Source of the DNA: Acidimicrobiia bacterium
Lineage (GTDB): Bacteria > Actinomycetota > Acidimicrobiia > Spongiisociales > ZC4RG35
DNA: 6,301 nt
Reading direction: 5' to 3'
NCBI GenBank assembly: GCA_029865445.1
Contig: JAOUGY010000226.1
Span: 1 to 6,301 of the forward strand
Part shown: piece after piece, positions 1 to 5,169 of the stretch
How the letters are laid out: each line of letters starts with the position of its first letter
Position numbering within the stretch: position 1 is the stretch's first letter
Translations under genes and position numbers: made by a program
Notes under the pieces: generated by a model
The model's database searches: none
What the model saw: the letters and a program-made list of their open reading frames with translations, nothing else
Told to the model about the DNA's origin: nothing

Positions 1-920
1 CGTACCGATTTTCCGACACCCGCAGCAAGGAGATCTACGACAAGATTCACGCCTCGCGTGTGCGCGAGTGGACCGACGTCGATGTCCGCGTCGAGGCCAT
101 GGACGGGATGGGGATCGACGTCATGGCCGTTTCCTGTCTTCCCCCGCAGTTCTATTACATGGTGCCTGCGTCGGTGGGCGCCGATTGCGCCCGGATCGTC
201 AACGACGGGATCGCCTCACGGATCGCCGCCCATCCGAGAAGGCTGGTCGGCATCGGTTCACTACCGATGCAGGACACCGACCTGGCGATCGCCGAACTGG
301 ACCGTTGCGTGAGCCAACTCGGTTTCCGCGCCGTTCAGATCGGGGCGCGGGTGATGGACGAGGAATTGTCCTCTCCGCGATTCGAGCCGCTGTGGTCCCG
401 TTTCGAGGAGCTCGACGTTCCGGTTTTCATCCACCCTTCGTCGTTCCCCAGCCCCAGGTTCGCTCGGCACCACTTGGCGAACGTCATCGGGAACCCGCTC
501 GACACCACCGTGGCGGTGCACTATCTGATCTTCGACGGGGTCATGGCCCGCCATCCCGATCTGAAGATCTGGCTGTCGCACGGTGGGGCGTTCGCCGCTG
601 CCTACGGCGCGAGGATGGACCACGCTTTCGGCGTGCGACCGGACTGTCGCGATCACATCGATGAGCTCCCGAGCACGTACCTGAAACGGTTTTACGTCGA
701 CACTCTGGTGTTCGCTCCGGATCAGCTCGCCTACCTGGTCGACAAGTTCGGGTCGAGTCATGTGGTGCTCGGTACGGACTATCCGGCCGACATGGGCGAC
801 ATGACACCGCTGGAGCTGGTCTATCAGACGCCGGGGCTCTCCCAAGCCGATCGGGAAGCGATCTGCGGTGCTAACGCCGTGGAACTGCTCGGTCTGGACC
901 CAGGTGCTTTTGGGCGCTGA
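1..920 (+). CDS. ACMSD-like amidohydrolase family protein (5' end cut by window edge)
   Basis: This is a metal-dependent TIM-barrel amidohydrolase of the 2-amino-3-carboxymuconate-6-semialdehyde decarboxylase (ACMSD) type. The group includes decarboxylases of aromatic and muconate-type acids and some hydratases. The frame is open from base 3, giving 305 visible residues (residue 1 at base 3), so the true start lies upstream. Visible motifs are VFIHPSSF (His144, codon 432), LSHGGAF (His193, codon 579) and LGTDYP (Asp259, codon 777). Their spacing of 49 and 66 residues is close to that of His177, His228 and Asp294 in Pseudomonas ACMSD, as I recall those numbers. By that match about 30-35 N-terminal residues are missing, including the HxH metal pair. 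The GTG at 60 is internal, because family-like sequence continues before it. The gene ends three bases from the convergent lyase gene. The fold is fairly certain, but the substrate and the reaction (decarboxylation or hydrolysis) are unknown. Confidence 0.88.
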   Translation, partial: YRFSDTRSKEIYDKIHASRVREWTDVDVRVEAMDGMGIDVMAVSCLPPQFYYMVPASVGADCARIVNDGIASRIAAHPRRLVGIGSLPMQDTDLAIAELDRCVSQLGFRAVQIGARVMDEELSSPRFEPLWSRFEELDVPVFIHPSSFPSPRFARHHLANVIGNPLDTTVAVHYLIFDGVMARHPDLKIWLSHGGAFAAAYGARMDHAFGVRPDCRDHIDELPSTYLKRFYVDTLVFAPDQLAYLVDKFGSSHVVLGTDYPADMGDMTPLELVYQTPGLSQADREAICGANAVELLGLDPGAFGR

Positions 921-923
921 GCG

Positions 924-1796
924 TCAGATGACACCGGCGCGCGTCGCCCAGTCGAGCACCGTGCGGGCTTGGTTGGCCATGGCGATGTCCACCATGAGCC
1001 CGTCGACCGTGACGGCTGCCTTTCCTTCCTGCTCGGCCGACTCGAGCGCCTGCAGCACGCGCTGGTGGAACTCGACCTCTCGCGCCGACGGCAGGAAGAT
1101 CCGATTGGTGGGTTCGATCTGTTTGGGGTGGATGAGTTTCTTGCCCCGGTAACCGAGCTGTCGGGCCCGTCCGGCCTCGACTTCGAACCCGTCGAGGTCG
1201 TGGATGGACGCATAGGTGCCGTCGAGCGGGTGGACGCCCGCATGTCTCGATTCGAGCAGCACTTTCGAACGGATGTAGAGGGTCTCGTCGCCTGAGGACG
1301 TGTGTTGGTATCCAACGTCTCGCTGGAGATCGCCATTGGCAGCAACCCCTACGACGCTCGACCCCACCCGGTCGGCGGCGGTGAGTATCTCGTAGCAGCG
1401 GTACACGCCGGCGACGGACTCGATTCCGGCGATGATCTCCACCGACCCCTCCGCCATGCCCTGCGCTCGTTCCAGGTCCGCCAGACGGCGGTCGATGGCG
1501 GCGATGACCTCGGGGGCGTCTGACTTGGGACACTGGATGCCGGCCAGTCCTGGCACCACCACTGCCTCCAGGTCGTCGTCGAGGAGTCCCGTATCGGCAC
1601 CGTTGACGCGCACATAGGTGACGGCCGGCTGCTCACGGATGAATGCCGCTGTCATGTCCCGGGCCTCGGATTTGCGGTCGGGAGGGACAGAGTCCTCCAG
1701 GTCGAGGATCAGGGCGTCGGCTCCGTATCCGGGCGCCTTGTCCAACATCTTCTGCTGGTTCCCCGGCACGCTCAACAGGCTGCGGATCAACTCCAT
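924..1796 (-). CDS. CitE/HpcH-family CoA-ester lyase (citrate lyase beta-like)
   Basis: A 290-residue TIM-barrel lyase of the HpcH/HpaI and CitE superfamily. Members cleave beta-hydroxyacyl-CoA esters such as malyl-CoA, beta-methylmalyl-CoA or citramalyl-CoA into an acyl-CoA and an oxoacid, using Mg2+. Family motifs appear in order: RSLLSVPG (5-12), LDLEDSVPP (31-39), YVRVNG (61-66), a lysine at 91 in QCPKSD, the metal-ligand glutamate in IAGIES (Glu125), a GDLQRDVG stretch with Asp156 as the likely second ligand, and KKLIHPKQIE (219-228). The length is normal for stand-alone family members and no key motif is missing. The ATG at 1796 is fixed by AGGAGG six bases upstream. The gene lies 34 bp after the CoA-transferase on the same strand, so co-transcription is likely and the transferase probably makes its CoA-ester substrate. 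No citrate lyase alpha or gamma subunit is visible, which argues against true citrate lyase. The exact substrate is not determined. Confidence 0.9.
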   Translation of the reverse strand: MELIRSLLSVPGNQQKMLDKAPGYGADALILDLEDSVPPDRKSEARDMTAAFIREQPAVTYVRVNGADTGLLDDDLEAVVVPGLAGIQCPKSDAPEVIAAIDRRLADLERAQGMAEGSVEIIAGIESVAGVYRCYEILTAADRVGSSVVGVAANGDLQRDVGYQHTSSGDETLYIRSKVLLESRHAGVHPLDGTYASIHDLDGFEVEAGRARQLGYRGKKLIHPKQIEPTNRIFLPSAREVEFHQRVLQALESAEQEGKAAVTVDGLMVDIAMANQARTVLDWATRAGVI

Positions 1797-1802
1797 GGCG
1801 TT

Positions 1803-1808
1803 CCTCCT
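1803..1808 (-). promoter_or_regulatory. Strong Shine-Dalgarno site of the CitE-like lyase
   Basis: On the minus strand the bases before the ATG read GAAGGAGGAACGCC. The AGGAGG core sits six bases from the start codon, close to ideal. This fixes the lyase start. It also shows the gene has its own ribosome binding site inside the 34-bp gap after the CoA-transferase, so it does not depend on translational coupling. Confidence 0.85.
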
Positions 1809-1830
1809 TCGACGATCGAGCAGTCCGAGG

Positions 1831-3036
1831 TCATATCACTCCCTGCTCGCCGAGCCGCGCGATCTCTTCCTCGCTGAGACCCAGCAGGCCCGAGAGGACC
1901 TCGGTCGTGTGCTCGCCGACTTCCGGGCCCGCATGGCGAACACCGCCGGGTGTCGTCGACAAACGCGGGATCACTCCCGGCATGAGAACCTCGCCGACGC
2001 CGGCGTACATCCTCCGGATCAAGCCGTCGCGCTCGAGAAGTTGTGGGTCCGCGATCACTTCGGTCATGGTGTTCACCGGCGAACACGGCACGTCGTATCG
2101 GTCCATGACCTCCATGGCCTGTGCTAGGTCGTGCTGGGAGAACCAGGCCTGGACGATGTCGTTGATGTCGCCTCCCCGCGCCGTGCGGGCGCTGTTGGTG
2201 GCGTAGCGCTCGTCTTCGATGAGGTCGGGCCTCCCGATGGCGTTCATGAGCCGGGTGTAGACGGTATGAGTGGCCGAGCTGTGGAATACGTACTTGCCGT
2301 CTCGGGTCTGGAAGACGTCGGATGGGGCGACGTTGACATATCGGTTGCCCATTCTGGTGGGCGTCTCGCCGAGGACGTCTTCCCGCGTGATGAGCGAGTC
2401 GAGCAATCGGACGACGGACTCGTAGAGGGACAGGTCGATCCACTGACCGGTGCCGCCGTTGGCCGAGCGGTCGTACAACGCCATCGACACGGCCATCGCC
2501 CCGAAGGTGCCGGCGATGTAGTCGACGAGAGGTACGCCCATTTGGAACGGCGGTCCGTCGGGCTCGCCCGTCTGGTTCATCAACCCGCTCGCCGCTTCGA
2601 TCACCCGACCAAAGCCGGGAAGGTGGCTCTTCGGCCCGGTCTGTCCGTATCCCGAGAGGCTGAGGAGGATGACGCCCGGGTTCAACGCGGATAGTTCGTC
2701 GTATCCGAGGCGCCACTTGGCGATGGTCCCGGGCCGGTAGTTCTCGACGACGACGTCGGAGACCTCCACCAGCCGCCTGACCAGGTCCTGTCCTTCTGTC
2801 GTGTGGAGATCGCACGTGATCGACTTCTTGCCCCGTCCCACGACGGCCCAGCGCAGAGAGCGGCCGTTGGCGAACGGCCCCATGCCTCGAAGGCTGTCTC
2901 CCCGTCCCGGGAGTTCGACGTGTATGACCTCTGCGCCGAAGTCGGCGAGCAGCGATGAGCAGTGTCCGGCCCCGAGCATCGTCGCGATGTCGAGAACCCG
3001 GACTCCTCTGAGTGGTCCTGCGGCCGGTTCCACCAT
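1831..3036 (-). CDS. Family III CoA-transferase (CaiB/BaiF family)
   Basis: A 401-residue family III CoA-transferase. These enzymes move CoA from a donor such as succinyl-CoA to a carboxylic acid through an aspartyl-CoA intermediate. Typical motifs are GVRVLDIATMLGAGHCSSLLADFGAEVIHVE (11-41), KKSITCDLHTTEGQ (70-83), VVVENYRPGTI (95-105), LSGYGQTGP (127-135) and GVPLVDYIAG (167-176). Asp172 in the last motif is the likely catalytic residue, close to Asp169 of formyl-CoA transferase. The length is normal. The frame stays open far upstream, but the conserved N-terminus begins just after the ATG at 3036. An in-frame ATG at 3063 is possible but would run through the palindrome. The Shine-Dalgarno site at 3036 is poor (GGGAG two bases from ATG), and GTG at 3033 is an alternative. 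The gene heads a likely operon with the lyase and is divergent from the aldo/keto reductase. Known relatives in such pairs use malate, citramalate or itaconate; the substrate here is unproven. Confidence 0.92.
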   Translation of the reverse strand: MVEPAAGPLRGVRVLDIATMLGAGHCSSLLADFGAEVIHVELPGRGDSLRGMGPFANGRSLRWAVVGRGKKSITCDLHTTEGQDLVRRLVEVSDVVVENYRPGTIAKWRLGYDELSALNPGVILLSLSGYGQTGPKSHLPGFGRVIEAASGLMNQTGEPDGPPFQMGVPLVDYIAGTFGAMAVSMALYDRSANGGTGQWIDLSLYESVVRLLDSLITREDVLGETPTRMGNRYVNVAPSDVFQTRDGKYVFHSSATHTVYTRLMNAIGRPDLIEDERYATNSARTARGGDINDIVQAWFSQHDLAQAMEVMDRYDVPCSPVNTMTEVIADPQLLERDGLIRRMYAGVGEVLMPGVIPRLSTTPGGVRHAGPEVGEHTTEVLSGLLGLSEEEIARLGEQGVI

Positions 3037-3057
3037 GCTCCCTGGCTCGGCTCTACT

Positions 3058-3070
3058 CTGCATAATGCAG
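3058..3070. promoter_or_regulatory. Perfect 13-bp palindrome in the divergent promoter (candidate operator)
   Basis: The sequence CTGCATAATGCAG is two perfect 6-bp half-sites around a central A. After a two-base mismatch on each side, TA and TA also pair (3054-3055 with 3073-3074). It is the only notable symmetric element in the 72-bp gap between the divergent CoA-transferase and aldo/keto reductase starts. It covers the best -10-like hexamers on both strands, so a dimeric repressor bound here could control both genes. No regulator gene is in the window, so its identity is unknown. Confidence 0.5.
3061..3066 (+). promoter_or_regulatory. Candidate -10 element for the aldo/keto reductase
   Basis: CATAAT matches the TATAAT consensus at five of six positions. 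It would place the transcript start near 3073, leaving a leader of about 36 bases that carries the GGAGG at 3097. No convincing -35 hexamer was found 16-18 bases upstream, which is common in high-GC bacteria. On the minus strand the same bases read CATTAT (four of six matches) and could serve the CoA-transferase with a leader of roughly 18 bases. Confidence 0.35.
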
Positions 3071-3096
3071 GATATGGCGTCGAGGCGTCGTGTGAC

Positions 3097-3101
3097 GGAG
3101 G
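3097..3101 (+). promoter_or_regulatory. Shine-Dalgarno site fixing a GTG start for the aldo/keto reductase
   Basis: GGAGG lies seven bases before the GTG at 3109. The reading frame is open upstream to 2962, but that part overlaps the divergent CoA-transferase and does not look like the family. The ATGs at 3065 and 3074 are out of frame. The site and the protein family boundary agree on the GTG. Confidence 0.75.
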
Positions 3102-3108
3102 ATCCGCA

Positions 3109-4050
3109 GTGGAGTTTCGGACGATCGGGCCGCTGACCGTTTCGACGGTCGGCCTCGGATGCAACAACTTCGGGCGACGGTTGGACGCCGCCGCCAGCGC
3201 CTCGGTGGTGGGAGCGGCACTCGATGCCGGGATCAACTTCTTCGACACCGCCGACATCTACGGCTACGGCGAGCACGATTTCTCCGGCACAGGACGTTCC
3301 GAGGAGTTCCTGGGCAAAGCGCTCGGATCGCGGCGGTCCGAAGTGGTCGTCGCAACCAAGTTCGGAATCTCGATGAGCAAGACGGACCCCTCGATGCGAG
3401 GAGGGAGCCGGCGCTGGGTCCGCCAGGCGTGCGAAGACAGCCTGCGCCGTCTCGGCACCGACTACATAGATCTCTATCAGATGCACCGGCCCGACCGGGA
3501 CAGCCACATCTCCGAAACCTTGGAGGCTCTCGGGGAGTTGCTTGCGGAAGGGAAGGTCCGAGCCGTCGGATGCTCCAACTTCGAGATCGAACAGCTCGAG
3601 GAGGCCGAACAGGCCGCGGCGAGCGGGGTCGGGTTCGCCAGCGTCCAGAACGAGTATTCGCTCCTCCGGCGCGAGGCGGAGGATGCCGTGTTGCCGTTCT
3701 GTGCGGCCTCCGGGATGTCCTTCCTGCCCTACTTTCCCCTCGCGTCCGGACTGCTCACCGGCAAGTACCGGAAGGGGACGGGTGCACCTGAGGGGTCGCG
3801 CCTCACCTGGTGGGAACCGCGACCCCATCAGACCCTGGACGTTCTCGATGAGGTGGAGGCGCTGGCGGTGTTCGCCGAGGGCGAGGGCCACACTCTCCTC
3901 GAGTTGGCGTTCTCGTGGCTGCTCTCACGAACAGAGGTGTCGTCGGTGATCGCCGGGGCGACCTCTCCCGACCAGGTTCGGGCGAATGTGGCCGCCGTCA
4001 CTTGGGAGCTCGACCCGGATCAACTGACGCGGTTGACCACCATCACCTGA
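3109..4050 (+). CDS. Aldo/keto reductase
   Basis: A 313-residue NADPH-type aldo/keto reductase with a (beta/alpha)8 barrel, cytosolic, reducing an aldehyde or ketone to an alcohol. The N-terminus VEFRTIGPLTVSTVGLGCNNFG is typical. The catalytic tetrad is complete: Asp46 and Tyr51 in FFDTADIYGYG, Lys84 in VATKFG, and His126 in LYQMHRPD. Later motifs include KVRAVGCSNFE (149-159), VQNEYSLL (179-186), PLASGLLTGKY (210-220) and the cofactor-phosphate region SSVIAGATSPDQVRANV (278-294). The length is normal for the group related to YajO, Tas and voltage-gated K+ channel beta subunits. The start is GTG at 3109, with GGAGG seven bases upstream. It diverges from the CoA-transferase across a palindromic promoter, so joint control is plausible. 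The natural substrate cannot be predicted, since many family members are general carbonyl reductases. Confidence 0.93.
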   Translation: MEFRTIGPLTVSTVGLGCNNFGRRLDAAASASVVGAALDAGINFFDTADIYGYGEHDFSGTGRSEEFLGKALGSRRSEVVVATKFGISMSKTDPSMRGGSRRWVRQACEDSLRRLGTDYIDLYQMHRPDRDSHISETLEALGELLAEGKVRAVGCSNFEIEQLEEAEQAAASGVGFASVQNEYSLLRREAEDAVLPFCAASGMSFLPYFPLASGLLTGKYRKGTGAPEGSRLTWWEPRPHQTLDVLDEVEALAVFAEGEGHTLLELAFSWLLSRTEVSSVIAGATSPDQVRANVAAVTWELDPDQLTRLTTIT

Positions 4051-4057
4051 CCTCGTG

Positions 4058-4063
4058 TAGCTT
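4058..4063 (+). promoter_or_regulatory. Candidate -10 element for leaderless expression of the NTase gene
   Basis: TAGCTT fits the TANNNT form of actinobacterial -10 elements and ends six bases before the GTG at 4070. A transcript starting there would begin at or next to the start codon. No Shine-Dalgarno sequence precedes this GTG, as expected for a leaderless message. It lies in the 19-bp gap after the aldo/keto reductase, so read-through from that gene is the alternative. Confidence 0.4.
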
Positions 4064-4069
4064 CGCTCT

Positions 4070-4801
4070 GTGGATCTCGACAACTGGGCGCCGCTCTCGC
4101 TCGGCGACACGAGGACCGTCATGGACGGACTCGACCTCGACTGGTGGATAGCAGGCGGACACGCCCTCGAACTCCACACGGGACGGAGCTGGCGAAGCCA
4201 CGCGGACATCGACGTCGGATTGGTCCGCGAGCAGGTGTCGAACCTCCGGACGTTGACACCCGGTTGGGATCTCTTCGCCGCCGCGGCCGGTGTCCTGACG
4301 CCCTGGCACGGCGAAACCCTGCCGGATGGAACGAACAACATCTGGGGTCGCCGAAACGAGGGCCCTTTTCTGGTCGATTTCACAGTTGGAGCCGGGAGCG
4401 AGGCGGAGTGGATCTATCGCCGCAACCCGCGGCTCCGCCTGCCGTGGCAGCGGGCCGTTCTCACCACCGACGACGGTCTCCGCTACCTCGCTCCGGCGCT
4501 CCAGCTGTTGTTCAAGTCCAAGGATGTTCGCCCCAAAGACGACTTGGATGCGAGGACTGTCCTCCCTCTCTTGGACCCGTGGTCGCTGGCCGTTCTGGAC
4601 CTGTGGTTACCCCCATCTCATCCATGGTCCCGGCTGGTACGGGAGTACCGGCCCGGGATGGAGTCCGCCGCCGTGCTGTCGGTTCTCGATCTCCTCGATG
4701 AAGCGTGGGTGGACGGAGGATGGGGCGTCGACGCGCTCGTTGGGAGACAGACTCGCCGTCATCTCGATCTGGACCTCGCCCTGCCCACTCGCAACTGGTA
4801 G
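4070..4801 (+). CDS. NTase-fold protein: complete first domain and start of a second, ended early by a frameshift
   Basis: This 243-residue frame holds a complete NTase-like domain (about 1-190). It has WWIAGGHALEL (25-35), the active-site carboxylates in SHADIDVGL (Asp46, Asp48) and the family stretch YLAPALQLLFKSKDVRPKDDLDARTVLPLLDP (139-170). It resembles small actinobacterial NTase proteins related to aminoglycoside and lincosamide adenylyltransferases. After a linker, a second and different NTase domain begins at about 204: LLDEAWVDGGWGVDALVGRQTRRHLDLDL, with Asp233 and Asp235. The frame then stops at 4799. The rest of the second domain continues in the -1 frame, so this protein is probably truncated. 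The GTG at 4070 is chosen because family-like residues WAPLSLGDTRTVMDGLDLDWW precede the in-frame ATG at 4121, although GAGGA before 4121 makes that a real alternative. The probable role is nucleotidyl transfer to a small molecule; the substrate is unknown. Confidence 0.75.
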   Translation: MDLDNWAPLSLGDTRTVMDGLDLDWWIAGGHALELHTGRSWRSHADIDVGLVREQVSNLRTLTPGWDLFAAAAGVLTPWHGETLPDGTNNIWGRRNEGPFLVDFTVGAGSEAEWIYRRNPRLRLPWQRAVLTTDDGLRYLAPALQLLFKSKDVRPKDDLDARTVLPLLDPWSLAVLDLWLPPSHPWSRLVREYRPGMESAAVLSVLDLLDEAWVDGGWGVDALVGRQTRRHLDLDLALPTRNW

Positions 4802-5169
4802 TCGGTCGGCTGCATGAAGCAGGGTTTTTGATGGTGCGCGACGACGGCCCCCACAATCGCGTCCTGGCTGACGCCGATGGCGCCGTTGTCGACCTGCACG
4901 CGTTCGACGATTCGATGACGGTCGTCGACTCGGCCGGCGTCGCCCGGTTCGGTCCCGACGGCCTCGACTACGAGACGGCGGCGTTCGATGGCACCGGCGT
5001 CATCGCCGGCCGGAAGGTTGCCTGCATCGGTGCCGGGTTCCAGATGAGGTCACACTCCGGATATGACGACGACGACTGGCACGACGTCCAACTCCTCCAC
5101 CACCGCTTCGGTCTTCCGATCCCGCCCGATTATGTCGGGTTCGATCACACGGGTCTCAACACCGGGTAG
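4705..5169 (+). pseudogene. Out-of-frame remainder of the second, LnuA-like NTase domain
   Basis: This frame opens with a GTG at 4705, but residues before about 4790 are low-quality sequence overlapping the first frame and are not homologous. From about 4795 it carries the rest of a lincosamide-NTase (LnuA)-like domain: LVVGRLHEAGF, then VLADADGAVVDLHAFD with a third carboxylate (codon 4891), then IAGRKVACIGAGFQMRSHSGYDDDDWHDVQLLHHRFGLPIP. That last stretch matches the family C-terminus, where a conserved HxGY and D..DV pattern is followed by a short leucine-rich helix. Alone it lacks the GG..DxD active-site half, which is in the previous frame, so it should be inactive unless joined to it. 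An in-frame ATG at 4831 could start a shorter fragment. Its last 25 bp overlap the convergent malic enzyme gene. Confidence 0.65.
4780..4803 (+). other. Frameshift point in the double-NTase gene
   Basis: Frame 2 reads DLDLALPTRNW and stops (TAG at 4799-4801), while frame 1 reads LVVGRLHEAGF from 4795. Adding one C next to the C at 4795 would give PTRNLVVGRLHEAGF and one continuous 366-residue protein from 4070 to 5169. No X XXY YYZ slippery heptamer and no obvious downstream stem were seen, so programmed frameshifting is unlikely. A real one-base deletion or a sequencing/assembly error remains. Confidence 0.7.

Noticed and set aside
261..845. Minus-strand open frame of 194 residues opposite the amidohydrolase
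   Set aside because: The plus strand has clear metal-ligand motifs with correct family spacing, and the antisense product has no recognisable motif.
3135..3150. Inverted repeat GACCGT-TTCG-ACGGTC early in the aldo/keto reductase
   Set aside because: It encodes the conserved LTVSTVG stretch of the protein. A six-base stem in coding GC-rich DNA is readily explained by codon use, though an effect on translation cannot be ruled out.
3037..3891. Long minus-strand open frame extending the CoA-transferase by 285 residues at its N-terminus
   Set aside because: It lies antisense to the aldo/keto reductase, which has a full catalytic tetrad. The added residues look like no transferase domain, and the family N-terminus begins just after 3036.
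4785..4803. Programmed -1 ribosomal frameshift joining the two NTase frames
   Set aside because: No slippery heptamer of the X XXY YYZ form lies before the TAG stop, and no clear stimulatory hairpin follows it.
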